A DNA stretch of 64,000 nucleotides from Siminovitchia terrae (GCF_003605405.2 NZ_QYTW02000003.1:1-64000), one strand, 5' to 3'. Shown: positions 8,043 to 19,184, counted from the first letter of the stretch. The notes: generated by a model from the sequence alone, not told the origin. A program made the numbers and translations.

Positions 8043-10649
8043 TTATTTCCTTATTTTTTTCTGCAGCGAATATAAAACATTCAAAGCTTGTAGAGGGTTC
8101 ATCTCAAGCAAATTTAAACTCTCGATTTCTTTTAAAACTTTTTTCTCAGTCTTACTAACAGCTGGCTCATTCGGTTTGGAAAAAAAGGCCAATTGCTCAT
8201 TCGAAGCATTCGAAACTATCGGCTCTTTAACTTCCTCCCTTGAAACAGAAGCGGTTTTTGTCTTGCCATTTGACTTCTCCAACTGGCTTAAGATTTCTTC
8301 GGCGCGCTGGATCAGCGTTTCGGGCAGCTCGGCTAATTCAGCGACATGGATACCATAGCTTTTATCAGCGGCGCCGTCCTTCACTTTATGCAAAAATACG
8401 AGTTTACCTTGATGTTCAGCAGCACTCACATGGACGTTTTTTAAACGGGACAGTTGTTTATCCAGCCCCGTAAGCTCATGATAATGGGTTGAAAATAGTG
8501 TTTTGGCACCAATCTGTTCGTGGATATATTCAATGATTGCCTGAGCGAGCGCCATCCCATCATATGTAGATGTACCGCGACCGATTTCATCGAATAAGAT
8601 TAAACTATTTTGAGTCGCATGGGTAATGGCATTTTTCGCTTCCAGCATTTCAACCATAAATGTACTCTGTCCTGATATTAGATCGTCCGCTGCCCCAATT
8701 CTAGTAAAAATTTGGTCAAAGATTGGGAGCTTTGCGTTCGATGCGGGTACAAAACAGCCAATTTGCGCCATGATGGCTGTCAAGGCCACCTGTCTCATAT
8801 ACGTGCTTTTTCCTGACATATTCGGCCCAGTAATGAGGAGCATTTCCCTTTCGTCATCCATCATGCAGTCGTTTGGAACATATTCTTGTGACCCCATCAC
8901 TTTTTCGACAACCGGATGCCTTCCGTTTTCAAGAATCAGCTCTCTGTTGAAGTGAAGCTCTGGTTTCACATAGTGCCGAGCCTCACTGATCGCTGCAAAG
9001 CTTTGGAAAATATCAATCTCACTAATGATTTTTGCTGTTTTTTGTAGTCTAGGAATAAATTGTTTTACTTGATCCCGCAAATCAAGAAATAAATCGTACT
9101 CTAGTTCAATGGACCTTTCATCTGCTTGGAGAATCAAAGCTTCTTTTTCTTTTAACTCGGGAGTTATAAACCTTTCAGCATTTGTCAATGTCTGCTTTCG
9201 TTCATATCGTCCCTCTTCAAGAAACTTCACGTTGGCTCTTGTCACTTCAATGTAATAGCCAAAAACCCTATTGTAGCCCACTTTTAATGATTTAATGCCT
9301 GTTTTCTCCCGTTCATCCTTTTCCAGTGTCGCAATCCAGTTTTTTCCGTTTCGGCTTGCATCGCGATACTGATCCAATTTCTCATTGTAGCCATCTTTGA
9401 TGATTCCACCTTCTTTGACAGATATCGGTGGATTTTCAGCTACGGAGCGTTCTAGTAGATCGGTCAATTCTTCACAAGGATCCAATGCCATAGCAAGCTT
9501 GTTCGTTTCCTCATGATCCATGCCCTTTATTAAACTGCGGATGGCAGGTACCTGCAGCAATGATTTTTTCAATTGAATGAAATCACGTGCATTTGCATTT
9601 CCGAAAGCCACCCTGCCTGCAAGACGCTCCAAGTCATAGACGCTTTTTAAAAGCTCCTGCAAATCAAGACGTTCAAAATAATGTTCCATGAATAGCTCTA
9701 CCAAGAGCAGGCGCTTTTCTATCAAAGACTTACTGATTAAGGGCCTGTCCAGCCACTGTCTCAAATGACGCCCGCCCATTGCAGTAGATGTTTCGTCCAG
9801 AAGCCAAAGCAGCGTTCCTTTTTTATCCTTTCCTCGGATGGGCTCAGTAATCTCTAAATTCCTTTTAGAGTAAAAATCTATTTTCATAAATTGGTCATTT
9901 TCATAGATTTCAAAAGGCTGCAAATGATCGAGACTGCGCTTTTGTGTTTTTTTCAAATAATGAAGCAGCCTTTGTACGGGCTCCTGCAGTTCTTCAGCAT
10001 CAAGCTTCTGAAGAATTTTCTGGAATTCATCGTGCATAAAGGAGTTTTCTTCATACGAAATAACTGCCTGACATCTCTCTTTGATTTTATCAAGAAGGTC
10101 TTTATCTTCATCTGGGCATGACACAACTTCCTTTGCCCCGATTGTTGCCAACTCATTTAAAAGCAGATCAACCGATCCTTCCAGTACAGTTGCTCTGCCC
10201 TCTCCGGTTGATAGATCCGTATACGCGATTCCGTATGACTGGTTGTTAAAATTAGCGATCGCCGCGATGTAATTATTCTCTTTCGCTACAATACCTTTTC
10301 CATCCATCACCGTTCCAGGAGTGACCAATTGGACAACTTCACGCTTGACAACACCCTTAGCGTGCTTTGGATCTTCTGTCTGTTCGCAAATCGCTACTTT
10401 ATAGCCTTTTTGTATTAAATTTTCAATATAGCCCGCAGCAGAGTGATGCGGAACACCACACATGGGGATTTTTTCTTCCGCGCCTCCCTCTCTGCTAGTC
10501 AAAGTGATTTCCAGTTCTTGGGATGCCTTCAAAGCATCTTCAAAAAACAACTCATAAAAATCTCCTAGACGAAAAAATAAAAAGGCATCCTTGTTCTCTG
10601 CCTTTACTTTTAAATATTGCTGTATCATTGGTGTATATTGCTGACCCAT
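8043..10649 (-). CDS. mutS: DNA mismatch repair protein MutS
   Basis: 868 residues. Binds base mismatches and small loops and recruits MutL. The mismatch-contacting FYE motif is in [10 protein letters not shown] near residue 32. The ATPase part has GPNMSGKST (Walker A, about residue 600), [16 protein letters not shown] (Walker B/signature) and STHYHEL. The start was set at MGQQYTPM because an AAGGA site stands 11 bases upstream and B. subtilis MutS begins at this point; an upstream in-frame ATG at 10670 would add seven residues without a ribosome site. First gene of mutSL, downstream of cotE in the conserved order. Confidence 0.98.
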   Translation of the reverse strand: MGQQYTPMIQQYLKVKAENKDAFLFFRLGDFYELFFEDALKASQELEITLTSREGGAEEKIPMCGVPHHSAAGYIENLIQKGYKVAICEQTEDPKHAKGVVKREVVQLVTPGTVMDGKGIVAKENNYIAAIANFNNQSYGIAYTDLSTGEGRATVLEGSVDLLLNELATIGAKEVVSCPDEDKDLLDKIKERCQAVISYEENSFMHDEFQKILQKLDAEELQEPVQRLLHYLKKTQKRSLDHLQPFEIYENDQFMKIDFYSKRNLEITEPIRGKDKKGTLLWLLDETSTAMGGRHLRQWLDRPLISKSLIEKRLLLVELFMEHYFERLDLQELLKSVYDLERLAGRVAFGNANARDFIQLKKSLLQVPAIRSLIKGMDHEETNKLAMALDPCEELTDLLERSVAENPPISVKEGGIIKDGYNEKLDQYRDASRNGKNWIATLEKDEREKTGIKSLKVGYNRVFGYYIEVTRANVKFLEEGRYERKQTLTNAERFITPELKEKEALILQADERSIELEYDLFLDLRDQVKQFIPRLQKTAKIISEIDIFQSFAAISEARHYVKPELHFNRELILENGRHPVVEKVMGSQEYVPNDCMMDDEREMLLITGPNMSGKSTYMRQVALTAIMAQIGCFVPASNAKLPIFDQIFTRIGAADDLISGQSTFMVEMLEAKNAITHATQNSLILFDEIGRGTSTYDGMALAQAIIEYIHEQIGAKTLFSTHYHELTGLDKQLSRLKNVHVSAAEHQGKLVFLHKVKDGAADKSYGIHVAELAELPETLIQRAEEILSQLEKSNGKTKTASVSREEVKEPIVSNASNEQLAFFSKPNEPAVSKTEKKVLKEIESLNLLEMNPLQALNVLYSLQKKIRK

Positions 10650-10670
10650 ATGTACTCGTTTCCTTTCCAT

Positions 10671-10962
10671 TCGAACACTTAGAATGATTATATCATACCA
10701 TCTTTAAAGCGTGAGATTCCAATAAGAAAAGTAAACAGACTGCAGCTTGAAAAACAATTATACGGTCTTTTGATTTTTCGGATTTCAATTTCAATAAGCA
10801 GAAAGCCTGTGATTAAAAACACGAATCTCTATATAAAAAAGGCAGTTAAGAGCTATAAAAAGCTATTCTATACAACCACTTTTGAATAAACTATTGACAG
10901 CTTAAGCGTTTTATCATTTCCAGTATGTAAAATAAATTCCTTAGATGACTAAACAAAGAAAA
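10671..10962. other. Intergenic stretch cotE-mutS, no gene seen
   Basis: About 290 AT-rich bases hold the mutSL upstream region. I saw no ORF with a ribosome site and no repeat. Confidence 0.5.
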
Positions 10963-10979
10963 ACCGGGGGTTTCCCGGT
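10963..10979 (-). terminator. cotE terminator
   Basis: ACCGGG/CCCGGT stem right after the cotE stop. On the minus strand it is followed by GTTTTTCTTTG. Confidence 0.75.
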
Positions 10980-10985
10980 CTACAC

Positions 10986-11540
10986 CTATTCTTCTTCAAG
11001 TGCTACAAGAAAGTCCGGATCAATTTCCTCGAATTCTTTATCGTCTAGCTCCTCTAGCTCATCTTCCCATTCATCGTCATCACTTGAGCATTTATCGTGA
11101 TGTATGGCAACACAAACCTTCGTTTCACCAATGACCTCAACTAGGAATTCTCTCTCCACATTGACCAGTATCCTGTTCCCTTTCTTAGATATGACAGCTT
11201 CGACACAATTTGGCTGTTGGAGTACTTTGGCAGAGACAATTTTATCATCCAGACAATCAGGATCACGGTACTTCAGCTTGATTACATCTTTGTAATCAAC
11301 TTTTTCGGTCACCACAGACGTCTTTGTATTATCATGATGGGAATACCAAACATTAATATCAAAAGAGCCGCAGACTTCGACGTTTTTGCCTACTTTCCGC
11401 GCTTCGTATTTATGGTTGATAATCCAACAGCCCAGTATGCTCGAAGGATGGTGTGGCGGGTCGATCGTATGATTGGACAGTGTCATTTTGCGCCCTTTCG
11501 CAACGACCGCTTTTGTTATAATTTCTCTATATTCTGCCAT
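10986..11540 (-). CDS. cotE: Outer spore coat morphogenetic protein CotE
   Basis: 184 residues. CotE coats the forespore early in coat assembly and recruits outer coat proteins through its C-terminal region. The sequence aligns over its length with CotE of Bacillus: conserved start [18 protein letters not shown], the [20 protein letters not shown] stretch near 24-43, and a very acidic tail (from about residue 150). The SD GAGGAGGTTTCG precedes the ATG. A CATACGAT sequence at 11573-11580 could be a sigma-E-type -10, as expected for cotE, but I could not assign a -35. Own terminator downstream. Confidence 0.97.
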   Translation of the reverse strand: MAEYREIITKAVVAKGRKMTLSNHTIDPPHHPSSILGCWIINHKYEARKVGKNVEVCGSFDINVWYSHHDNTKTSVVTEKVDYKDVIKLKYRDPDCLDDKIVSAKVLQQPNCVEAVISKKGNRILVNVEREFLVEVIGETKVCVAIHHDKCSSDDDEWEDELEELDDKEFEEIDPDFLVALEEE

Positions 11541-11771
11541 TCGAGCGAAACCTCCTCATTCATTTTCATTTCATCGTATGCATTCATCTAGACTCCTGTG
11601 CTTAATTTGCCTATTCATCGCCCGCCTATATTTAGGCAGTTATCCAGAACCTCATCCGATTATTTGACAGGTATCTTCCTGATTGATCCCATCAAAATAA
11701 ATATAGATAGAGCCTAATCATACATTATAAAATATGGCAGCTATCGTGAAGGGGTGTTTGTCCATTAAAAA

Positions 11772-11798
11772 GAGCCCCGCCCAAATGGGCGAAGGCTC
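11772..11798 (-). terminator. Terminator of miaB-ricA
   Basis: GAGCC...GGCTC stem extended by GCCC/GGGC. On the minus strand TTTTTAATGG follows. Confidence 0.8.
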
Positions 11799-11815
11799 CG
11801 ATTTTCATTAATGGT

Positions 11816-12244
11816 TTATGAGCAGCTAGATGGACTGTTCTTCAGTTTTGACCCTGTATCACCTGTCAACAAATCTCCGCCCGTTGACACGAGAATTTCA
11901 TCTGTTACTTTGTTGGAAATGGCACTAGCTACCATTTGCAGCAAATCGTTAACATCAGTTTGTGACTGCTTAAACTCCTGAACAATAGGAATCTCATCCA
12001 ATTCCTTCTCAAGCTTTTCAATCTTTTCTTCAACTAGTTCCAATGCCCGCTCTTTTTCGTAATGCTGAAAATTGACCGCTTGCTTTTGTAAGCTTTTGAT
12101 GCTTGCAATCATTTCTCTAACTTTTTGATTTTCGTTAATTTGAGCTTCTGCACGCTTGAAAAAATCTACTTCTTCTGTTTTGGCGATCATGCTTGCCAAT
12201 TCATGTGCACGTTCAACGATGTCCTCTTTTGTATATTTTGTCAT
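11816..12244 (-). CDS. ricA: RicA (YmcA), RicAFT complex subunit
   Basis: 142 residues, YlbF/YmcA-family helical protein. RicA, RicF (YlbF) and RicT (YaaT) form an iron-sulfur complex needed for RNase Y-dependent mRNA processing, competence, biofilm formation and sporulation in B. subtilis. Conserved family stretches include EEVDFFKRAEAQINENQKV near 24-42 and a C-terminal STGGDLLTGDTGSK ending in a Cys (SSCS), which may take part in cluster binding. It begins one base after the miaB stop, so the two are coupled. Note that rny, its functional partner, lies about 5 kb away in the same block. Confidence 0.95.
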   Translation of the reverse strand: MTKYTKEDIVERAHELASMIAKTEEVDFFKRAEAQINENQKVREMIASIKSLQKQAVNFQHYEKERALELVEEKIEKLEKELDEIPIVQEFKQSQTDVNDLLQMVASAISNKVTDEILVSTGGDLLTGDTGSKLKNSPSSCS

Positions 12245-12245
12245 A

Positions 12246-13787
12246 TTAATTCACCTCAGCTGCTTCTCGTTCTTCCACCATGACTCCATCTAACGTCCAC
12301 GTTTTTGCCTCAACAATTTTTACATTGACTAATTGCCCAATGGCAGATTTTGGACCTTTGAAATTTACAAGTTTGTTTTTTCGTGTATAGCCTGCAAGAA
12401 CATCAGGATTATTTTTACTTTCACCTTCTACAAGGACTTCCACAACCTGGCCTTCGAATTTTTTCATAGCTTCTGCGGAAAGTTCATTCACCAGCTGATT
12501 TAAACGCTGCAATCTTTCTTTCTTCACTTCCATTGAAACATTATCCTTCATTTTTGCAGCAGGAGTACCGTCACGCGGTGAATAGATGAAAGTATAGGCT
12601 ATTTCAAATCCAACTTCTTTATAAAGTGTCATTGTCTCTTCAAATTGCTCATCCGTCTCATTTGGGAAACCGACAATAATATCAGTTGACAAGGAAACAT
12701 CAGGAATAGCCTCTTTGATCTTTCTCACAAGCTCAAGATACTGTTCACGGTTATAGACACGTCCCATGATTTTTAAAATATCACTGGATCCTGATTGAAC
12801 CGGTAAGTGGATATGCTCCATCATGTTTCCTTTTTTCGCAAGGACCTCGATAAGACGATCATCAAAGTCACGTGGATGGCTTGTTGTAAAACGGATACGA
12901 GGGATATCGACCTTTCTTAATTCATCCATCAAGTCTCCAAGACCATACTCCATATCGGCCAAGTCTTTTCCATACGCATTGACGTTTTGCCCCAGAAGAG
13001 TGATTTCCTTATATCCTTGAGCAGCCAGATGACGGACTTCCTGGATAATGTCTTCAGGGCGTCTGCTTCTTTCTTTCCCACGAGTATAGGGAACGATACA
13101 GTACGTACAGAATTTGTCACATCCATACATGATGTTGACCCAAGCCTTAATATTACCCATGCGAACTTTAGGGAGGTTCTCAACGATGTCCCCTTCTTTA
13201 GACCATACTTCGATAACCATTTCCTTGGACATGTATGCCTCATTTAAAATGTTCGGCAGTCGATGAATGTTGTGTGTTCCGAAGATCATATCGACAAATT
13301 GGTGCTTTTCCAAAATTCGATTCACAACTGATTCTTCCTGTGACATACAACCGCACACACCGATCAAGAGACCGGGCTTTTCCAATTTCAGCGATTTTAA
13401 ATGTCCCAGTTCACCAAAAACTTTATTTTCCGCATTTTCACGGATAGCACATGTATTCAAAAGAATGACATCTGCATCCTCGACAGTATCAGTATTTTCG
13501 TATCCGAGTCCCATAAAGATACCAGCCATGACTTCAGTATCATGCTCGTTCATTTGACAGCCGTACGTACGGATATAAAACTTTCTTCCTTGTCCCATGC
13601 CGAGAAATTGTTCAGGAAGCTCAAAGTCTTTATGATATTTGACTTCTTCTCGTCCCCTTTTTCTAGCATCTTTCAAGGAAGGAGGCATATAGACAGTTTG
13701 GAAATACTTGCTGTAATCCTTCTCTTTCTTTTCAGAGGAAGCGTTTTGCTTTACTTGCTGGCTTTCCAAACGCTGTTTCTCGTTCAT
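12246..13787 (-). CDS. miaB: tRNA methylthiotransferase MiaB
   Basis: 513 residues. Radical SAM enzyme adding a 2-methylthio group to N6-isopentenyladenosine-37 of tRNA. The N-terminal UPF0004 domain has the cysteines of [17 protein letters not shown] and GVCGCM for the auxiliary cluster. The radical SAM motif is [16 protein letters not shown] (CxxxCxxC). A C-terminal TRAM domain covers about the last 65 residues. The start is MNEKQRLE, preceded by AAAGGGGATTTTT; an upstream in-frame ATG would add ten residues. Extra charged N-terminal residues (about 1-60) are usual in Bacillus MiaB. Orthologue of B. subtilis ymcB, in an operon with ricA. Confidence 0.97.
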   Translation of the reverse strand: MNEKQRLESQQVKQNASSEKKEKDYSKYFQTVYMPPSLKDARKRGREEVKYHKDFELPEQFLGMGQGRKFYIRTYGCQMNEHDTEVMAGIFMGLGYENTDTVEDADVILLNTCAIRENAENKVFGELGHLKSLKLEKPGLLIGVCGCMSQEESVVNRILEKHQFVDMIFGTHNIHRLPNILNEAYMSKEMVIEVWSKEGDIVENLPKVRMGNIKAWVNIMYGCDKFCTYCIVPYTRGKERSRRPEDIIQEVRHLAAQGYKEITLLGQNVNAYGKDLADMEYGLGDLMDELRKVDIPRIRFTTSHPRDFDDRLIEVLAKKGNMMEHIHLPVQSGSSDILKIMGRVYNREQYLELVRKIKEAIPDVSLSTDIIVGFPNETDEQFEETMTLYKEVGFEIAYTFIYSPRDGTPAAKMKDNVSMEVKKERLQRLNQLVNELSAEAMKKFEGQVVEVLVEGESKNNPDVLAGYTRKNKLVNFKGPKSAIGQLVNVKIVEAKTWTLDGVMVEEREAAEVN

Positions 13788-13997
13788 AAAAATCCCCTTT
13801 CTATTTATAAAAAACAAATTCGGCCTATTGAAAGCCAGAATGGATGTAAATACAATGCAGGATTTTTCCCATACATTCTACTAGTATAATCCCTTTTTTT
13901 TTTGAATACAACAGACGGCTACTTTTGTACATAATTATTCAGAAATACCGTTGTGAATTTGACTAATCGGCAAATATCCCTGACTAAATAATCTTTT

Positions 13998-14391
13998 TTA
14001 TGTATGAAAAAAGAGTTTTTCAGCCTTGTTTAGCATTCTTATTATTACGGACAAGATAGAATAGACTTTCCATGATATGGCTAGATGCAAAGCATCAAGT
14101 GCCCTGCAAATGGAATACTCATTCAAATCTTCTGCTTTTACACCCTTGCCGAATAGCCTCTCAACATCTTGTTCTTCAAAAAATCGTTGGACATGGTTAA
14201 GGAGCTGCCGGTCACACAGGATATTGATCAGTAGGGTTTTCAACCGGGCACCCAGAGACAAGTGACAACGACCTTTGTCCCAAAACCAACTGTTCATTGA
14301 TGATTCCTTCGAAGTTTATTTCATCACAAATGGCAGAGTGGAGTTGGGGTAGACCAGCAGGAAGCGTTAAAACCGCATCAGATTGAGTCAT
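13998..14391 (-). pseudogene. IS1634-type (DUF4277) transposase relic
   Basis: The N-terminal segment MTQSDAVLTLPAGLPQLH starts at 14391. After a frameshift the reading continues as WDKGRCHLSLGARLKTLLIN, then a RFFEEQDVERLF stretch and EDLNEYSICRALDALH. This pattern matches the DUF4277 N-terminal domain of IS1634/IS4-type transposases, from memory. The catalytic DDE part is absent and the frame stops at 13998. No inverted ends were recognised. It sits where B. subtilis has tdh/kbl, pointing to a past rearrangement. Confidence 0.6.
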
Positions 14392-14651
14392 GGATTTTCC
14401 CTCGCTTTTTTAGAAAGAGAGCAAAAATTCGCCATACTCTTGAGTAACACTATATAAGGAAGTACAAAAGAGAAATTATTAAAGCAAACAGATATTCTCA
14501 AAAAAAGTGAAAAACTTACACTAAGCAACTTGATTGTGATGCACTGTTCTAAAGCTAAATCAGGTTAGTATTAATAGGATATTTGAATACTTTTCCGTTT
14601 GTTCGGTTAACATAATTTCGGGAAAACAAAAAAGTACCTGAAGCAAATTAC

Positions 14652-14679
14652 TTGAAAATAACCATTTTAATGTTAAAAT
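14652..14679 (+). promoter_or_regulatory. Promoter of the acetoin-reductase-like gene
   Basis: TTGAAA (14652-14657) and TAAAAT (14674-14679) are spaced by 16 bases. The -10 overlaps the first base of the long palindrome downstream. Confidence 0.65.
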
Positions 14680-14726
14680 GTAAATAAATCAAATATCTCT
14701 AATTCGAGATATTTGATTTATTTACA
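14679..14726 (+). promoter_or_regulatory. Long palindrome with MhqR-type core
   Basis: A perfect 21-base inverted repeat with a six-base centre TAATTC. The inner part, TATCTCTAATTCGAGATA, closely matches the MhqR operator of B. subtilis (from memory tATCTcgaAtTCgAGATa), which controls quinone and diamide-response genes. It lies between the -10 and the ribosome site, so a bound repressor would block transcription. Confidence 0.7.
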
Positions 14727-14756
14727 TAATTTCTGAAAAATAGGGAGGAATTAATA

Positions 14757-15536
14757 ATGAGCAAGAAAAAAGTAGCAGTCATTACAGGTTCAGCTCAAGG
14801 AATTGGGAAAGGGTTAGCTGAACGTTTAGCGGGAGAAGGGTTTTCAATTGTGTTAAGCGATATTAACAAAGAAATTTTAACAGGAACCGAAAATGAATTT
14901 AGAAACAATGGGTTTGAAGTTACATCGTTCGTTGGTAACGTTACAAAACCAGAAGATCAAGCTGCGTTAGTTCAACACGCCGTGGATACTTTCGGTAGTG
15001 TGGATGTATTCATTAATAATGCCGGTGTGGAAGGACAAGTAGCTCCTCTTATAGGGGCAGATCCCAAAGCGGTTGATTTCACATTTGATGTCAATATTAA
15101 AGGAGTTATCTACGGTATTCAAGCTGCAGCAAAACAAATGATAAAACAAGGAACTGGCGGAAAAATAATTAACGCTTGTTCTATTGCTGGACAACAAGGT
15201 TTTGAAATGTTAGGAGTGTACTCTGCTTCTAAATTTGCAGTAAAAGGATTAACCCAAACTGCCGCTAAAGAGCTTGCACCACATAAAATTACTGTTAACT
15301 CGTACTGCCCAGGTATTGTAGGTACTGGCATGTGGGAACGTTTAGACGAAAAAATGATGGAACATATGGGAACCAAAAAAGGAGAAGCTTTCGCTAAATT
15401 CTCTGAAGGCATTGCGCTTGGTCGACCTCAAACTCCTAAAGATGTAGCTGATCTTGTATCATTCTTAGCTTCACCAAACTCTGATTACATTACAGGACAA
15501 AACATTCTAACAGATGGTGGTATGATTTTTAATTAA
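14757..15536 (+). CDS. Acetoin reductase / 2,3-butanediol dehydrogenase-like SDR
   Basis: 259-residue short-chain dehydrogenase. The NAD(P)-binding TGSAQGIG is near residue 11, NNAG near 88, the catalytic YSASK near 156, and a C-terminal [13 protein letters not shown]. The segment [13 protein letters not shown]-like (here [20 protein letters not shown]) and overall similarity fit BudC/ButA-type diacetyl or acetoin reductases; exact substrate is inference. GGGAGGAATTAATA precedes the ATG. Monocistronic, with a strong promoter and an MhqR-type palindrome, so it may be induced by quinones or electrophiles. An R1 copy begins immediately after the TAA. B. subtilis has tdh-kbl at this locus, so this gene is an acquired replacement. 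Confidence 0.85.
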   Translation: MSKKKVAVITGSAQGIGKGLAERLAGEGFSIVLSDINKEILTGTENEFRNNGFEVTSFVGNVTKPEDQAALVQHAVDTFGSVDVFINNAGVEGQVAPLIGADPKAVDFTFDVNIKGVIYGIQAAAKQMIKQGTGGKIINACSIAGQQGFEMLGVYSASKFAVKGLTQTAAKELAPHKITVNSYCPGIVGTGMWERLDEKMMEHMGTKKGEAFAKFSEGIALGRPQTPKDVADLVSFLASPNSDYITGQNILTDGGMIFN

Positions 15537-15728
15537 ATCAAATGCGCCTTGGCGTATTTGCGCCCAGATTTTATCGAGCTCCGCTCGATAAATTTCTTCT
15601 TAAAAATCTGTGGCTTCCGCCGGAGGCTTTGACTTCAGCCGGGGTTTGAACCCTCACTGAATGGAATACCAATATGCATTCATTTCACCACTTACAGAAG
15701 TGGGAGATTTCTGCTGAATGAAGTTAAA
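15537..15728 (+). repeat. R1 repeat copy abutting a stop codon
   Basis: The R1 left end follows the TAA of the SDR gene with no intervening base. A short deletion (GACTTCAGCC) removes part of the internal TTTAACTTTATTCAGC arm. Confidence 0.92.
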
Positions 15729-15916
15729 CATTTATGTTAGGCAGAAGGATATGGGATAACTACATAAAAAAGCTAAGTTCTCACTTACATTGTAGATGTT
15801 CGTGTTCATCCCAGCATTTTCCTTAACTATAGATTTCACTGATGGCGGTGCTAAATTTATCACATCAAGAACAATCAGTAAATCAAGTCATTCCTTTAGC
15901 CTGTTTAAAGACCAAT

Positions 15917-15947
15917 GAACCCATTTTGAGTCATTCAAAATGGGTTC
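15917..15947 (+). terminator. Strong hairpin terminator
   Basis: GAACCCATTTTGA/TCAAAATGGGTTC stem followed by TTTCTTTT on the plus strand. It is about 190 bases downstream of the R1 copy, so it may end the SDR transcript. The DNA between (15729-15916) has no gene. Confidence 0.75.
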
Positions 15948-16011
15948 TTTCTTTTGATGACTTATAATTAGAATAAATGTTTTTTTCAAGAGGTCCTTAA
16001 AAACAATAAAA

Positions 16012-16039
16012 AAGCCGGCACCATATGAGGATTCGGCTT
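16012..16039 (-). terminator. spoVS terminator
   Basis: AAGCCG/CGGCTT stem. On the minus strand TTTTTTATTG follows. Confidence 0.75.
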
Positions 16040-16097
16040 ACAACATTCCAATTATATAAAACCCATTGTGATAAAACAGGCCTTTTATATATTTTTA

Positions 16098-16358
16098 CTA
16101 CCTAGGTTCCACTATCAATTTTATCGCTGTACGTTCTTCCCCATCAATCAGAATGTCCGTGAATGCAGGGATACAGATTAAATCTACACCGCCGGGGGCG
16201 ACAAATCCTCTTGCAATTGCAACAGCTTTTACTGCCTGATTCAAAGCCCCGGCCCCTATTGCCTGAATCTCCGCCCCGCCTCTTTCACGGAGAACCCCTG
16301 CCAACGCGCCCGCTACAGAATTTGGATTGGATTTTGCTGAAACTTTTAATATCTCCAT
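16098..16358 (-). CDS. spoVS: Stage V sporulation protein S
   Basis: 86 residues, the exact length of B. subtilis SpoVS, an Alba-like regulator that affects septation and later coat and cortex steps. Visible family stretches: MEILKVSAKSNPNSVAGALA, GAEIQAIGAGALNQAVKA and the C-terminal TAIKLIVEPR. The start is the ATG after AAGGAGGAACAGGAA; an upstream in-frame ATG at 16403 would add 15 residues not found in the family. Terminator downstream. Follows ymdB in the conserved order. Confidence 0.97.
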   Translation of the reverse strand: MEILKVSAKSNPNSVAGALAGVLRERGGAEIQAIGAGALNQAVKAVAIARGFVAPGGVDLICIPAFTDILIDGEERTAIKLIVEPR

Positions 16359-16496
16359 TTCCTGTTCCTCCTTGTCATTTCCCCATATCGATTGCCATTT
16401 CATCTGGCAACCCCGGTAGACCTTTCCACTGATACTATATTCGCGGAATGGAGGAACTATTCCGGTTTGTCCGAAACTGAAACAGGAGGATACTCA

Positions 16497-17294
16497 TCAA
16501 TCTTTAAAAAAGGGACGATCGTCATTGATCATAATGCGTTCAATCGACTTTGCCTTGCCTGTCTCCTTATTTATATGTATGAGACAAGCGCTGAGCTGTT
16601 TCCTACCTGTTTTTGGAACCTCAAAACGTGCAGGTAATGACGTCTGGAAACGATAGAGGACTGGACCTTTATCCATACCAAGAATCTCATCATAAGGGCC
16701 TGTCATACCTACATCCGTGAGATATGCTGTACCAGCAGGCAGGATTCTTTCATCCGCGGTCTGAACATGAGTATGTGTACCGACAACAGCCGTTACTTTT
16801 CCATCAAGAAACCAGCCCATCGCCTGTTTCTCACTTGTGGCTTCTGCATGAAAATCGACAAAAATAATATTAGTGCGCGCCTTTGCAATCTTAATCAATT
16901 CTTCAGCCTTCTTAAATGGACAATCGAGCGGAGGCATAAACGTACGTCCTTGAAGGTTGATTACTGCAACCTCTAGATTGTTTAGTCTTAAAAACACCAT
17001 TCCGGTTCCGGGAGCATCCGGAAAATTAGCGGGTCTAGTCATATATTTAGCTGTATTTATAAAATCGAAGATCCCTTTATTATCCCAGGCATGATTGCCC
17101 AGCGTCACCGCATTAGCCCCGGCTTCAAGCAATTGTTTATATATGGATTCGGTAATTCCTCTTCCTCCGGCACTGTTTTCGCCGTTTACTATGGTAATTT
17201 GTGGCTTGTAATAGGATTTTAATTTAGGCAAATATTCTTTGACCATTTCTCTTCCCATTGAACCAACAACATCACCCACAAATAAAATATTCAT
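16497..17294 (-). CDS. ymdB: YmdB family metallophosphodiesterase
   Basis: 265 residues. YmdB hydrolyses 2',3'-cyclic nucleotides and affects biofilm versus motility choice in B. subtilis. The di-metal site is visible: FVGDVVGSMGR near 5, NGENS near 39, GNHAWD near 67, DFHAEATSEK near 148 and GTHTHVQTAD near 175. The start is MNILFVGD, six bases or so after AAGGAG; the in-frame ATG 48 bases upstream is disfavoured. It lies downstream of rny, with rny's own terminator between them. Confidence 0.96.
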   Translation of the reverse strand: MNILFVGDVVGSMGREMVKEYLPKLKSYYKPQITIVNGENSAGGRGITESIYKQLLEAGANAVTLGNHAWDNKGIFDFINTAKYMTRPANFPDAPGTGMVFLRLNNLEVAVINLQGRTFMPPLDCPFKKAEELIKIAKARTNIIFVDFHAEATSEKQAMGWFLDGKVTAVVGTHTHVQTADERILPAGTAYLTDVGMTGPYDEILGMDKGPVLYRFQTSLPARFEVPKTGRKQLSACLIHINKETGKAKSIERIMINDDRPFFKD

Positions 17295-17381
17295 TAAATG
17301 CTCCTTTTTTTCTAAAAACTGGTCACTTTGATTGTATAACAATCAATCTCATTAATAAACTAAAAGTAGTAAATAATAGGA

Positions 17382-17409
17382 AAAGCGGTGTGACATTTCA
17401 CACCGCTTT
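17382..17409 (-). terminator. rny terminator
   Basis: AAAGCGGTGTGA/TCACACCGCTTT perfect stem overlapping the rny stop. On the minus strand it is followed by TCCTATTATTT. Confidence 0.7.
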
Positions 17410-18970
17410 ATTTAGCGTATTCAACTGCTCTTGTTTCCCGGATGACTGTAACTTTAATATGTCCAGGATAATCAAGATCATCTTCAATTCTTTTTCGAAT
17501 ATCACGAGCTAACCGATGTGCTTCCAAATCATTGATCTGTTCCGGCTTGACAATAATTCGAACTTCTCTACCCGCCTGAATGGCAAATGATTTTTCGACT
17601 CCGTCGTATGACTCTGAAATCTCTTCCAGTTTCTCCAGACGTTTAATATAGCTCTCCAATGTTTCACTTCGTGCTCCTGGCCTTGCTGCAGACAATGCAT
17701 CGGCTGCGGCGACCAGCACAGAAATGATTGAAGTAGGTTCTGTGTCTCCATGGTGAGAGGCAATACTGTTAATGACAACTGGATGTTCTTTGTATTTAGT
17801 AGCCAATTCAACACCAATTTCGACGTGACTTCCTTCCACTTCATGGTCAATCGCTTTACCTATATCATGGAGCAGTCCTGCACGGCGGGCCAGCATCACA
17901 TCTTCTCCAAGCTCCGCAGCGAGCATTCCAGCTAAAAATGCAACTTCCACCACATGTTTAAGAACATTTTGTCCGTAGCTTGTCCGATATTTCAAGCGTC
18001 CGAGAATTTTTATTAGATCTGGATGCAAACCGTGAATACCGACCTCAAACGTAGTCTGTTCACCAATTTCACGAATATGTTCATCCACTTCGCGCCTGGC
18101 TTTATCGACCATTTCCTCAATTCGAGCCGGATGGATACGACCGTCCTGAACTAGCTTCTCCAAGGCAAGTCTCGCCGTTTCGCGCCTTATCGGGTCAAAG
18201 CCTGATAAGATGACCGCTTCCGGCGTATCATCAATGATCAAGTCAATTCCGGTTAAAGTCTCAAGGGTACGGATATTTCTGCCTTCCCGGCCGATGATCC
18301 GTCCTTTCATTTCGTCATTCGGCAAATTCACTACTGAAACGGTGGTCTCAGCCACATGATCAGCTGCACAGCGTTGGATTGCAAGTGAAAGAATACTCTT
18401 AGCTTTCTTTTCCGCTTCTTCTTTGGCACGTGCTTCAGTCTCTTTGATCATTAATGAAGTCTCGCGGGCCAGTTCCTTTTCAACATTTGACAAAAGGAGT
18501 GCTTTCGCTTCTTCACGTGTCAACCCTGAAATGTGTTCCAGTTCTGCTTTTTGCTGGCGGATCATTTCATCCACTTTGCTTTCCATCTCTTCAATATGTT
18601 GTTGTCTTCCATTCAGAGAGTCCTCTTTCCGTTCAAGCTGTTCTTCACGCTTGGCCAGAGTATCATCTTTTCTGTCGAGGTTCTCCTCCTTTTGCAATAA
18701 GCGATTTTCTTGTCTTTGCAATTCGGTTCTTCGTTCACGAAGTTCACGTTCAGTTTCAATACGGAGTTTGTGGTTTTCATCCTTCGCTTCCAACAGGGCT
18801 TCTTTCTTCAGTGATTCCGCTGTTCTCTTGGCTTCTTCCAAAATTTGTTCTGCGGACCCCTGTGCACCTGTTATTTTTGCTTGAGCAACTGATTTAAAGA
18901 TGAAATAGGCAACAACTACACCGACGATAAGGGCAAGCAAAATGGAGATGATGAATATGGTCAGATCCAT
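17408..18970 (-). CDS. rny: Ribonuclease Y
   Basis: 520 residues, the family length. Membrane-anchored endoribonuclease that starts bulk mRNA decay. One N-terminal membrane helix (about residues 4-26), then a long Glu/Lys/Arg coiled coil (about 30-200), a KH domain with [15 protein letters not shown] (around 217-231) and an HD phosphohydrolase domain with [13 protein letters not shown] (about 355-370). GAGGGGGTGAAAAC precedes the ATG. Located between recA and ymdB as in B. subtilis, but pbpX is absent. The RicA subunit of its specificity complex is encoded nearby. Confidence 0.97.
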   Translation of the reverse strand: MDLTIFIISILLALIVGVVVAYFIFKSVAQAKITGAQGSAEQILEEAKRTAESLKKEALLEAKDENHKLRIETERELRERRTELQRQENRLLQKEENLDRKDDTLAKREEQLERKEDSLNGRQQHIEEMESKVDEMIRQQKAELEHISGLTREEAKALLLSNVEKELARETSLMIKETEARAKEEAEKKAKSILSLAIQRCAADHVAETTVSVVNLPNDEMKGRIIGREGRNIRTLETLTGIDLIIDDTPEAVILSGFDPIRRETARLALEKLVQDGRIHPARIEEMVDKARREVDEHIREIGEQTTFEVGIHGLHPDLIKILGRLKYRTSYGQNVLKHVVEVAFLAGMLAAELGEDVMLARRAGLLHDIGKAIDHEVEGSHVEIGVELATKYKEHPVVINSIASHHGDTEPTSIISVLVAAADALSAARPGARSETLESYIKRLEKLEEISESYDGVEKSFAIQAGREVRIIVKPEQINDLEAHRLARDIRKRIEDDLDYPGHIKVTVIRETRAVEYAK

Positions 18971-19147
18971 GTTTTCACCCCCTCTTGCTATAAACTTGTA
19001 TCATTCACTAACTGTCGGTTGGTACATGTTACAATATAGAGAGCAAAGCTCTAATTTTACGAAAAAAAATTGTAAAATATACAGTTTAATTTTATAGGTG
19101 TGGAGAATTATTGTCAAGCGCGGGCCCCTATTATTCTGAAAAAAGAA

Positions 19148-19173
19148 AACAGCAAAACCTAAGCTTTGCTGTT
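19148..19173 (-). terminator. recA terminator
   Basis: AACAGCAAA/TTTGCTGTT stem. On the minus strand TTCTTTTTTC follows. Confidence 0.8.
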
Positions 19174-19184
19174 AAAGTGGCGTA

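Noticed and set aside
7567-8358. Long plus-strand open frame opposite mutL/mutS
   Set aside because: It lies antisense to highly conserved MutL and MutS coding sequence, has no ribosome site, and reads as Ser/Phe-rich low-complexity sequence.
10649-10670. Longer MutS start (seven extra residues)
   Set aside because: No SD before the upstream ATG, whereas AAGGA stands before MGQQYTPM, which matches the usual family start.
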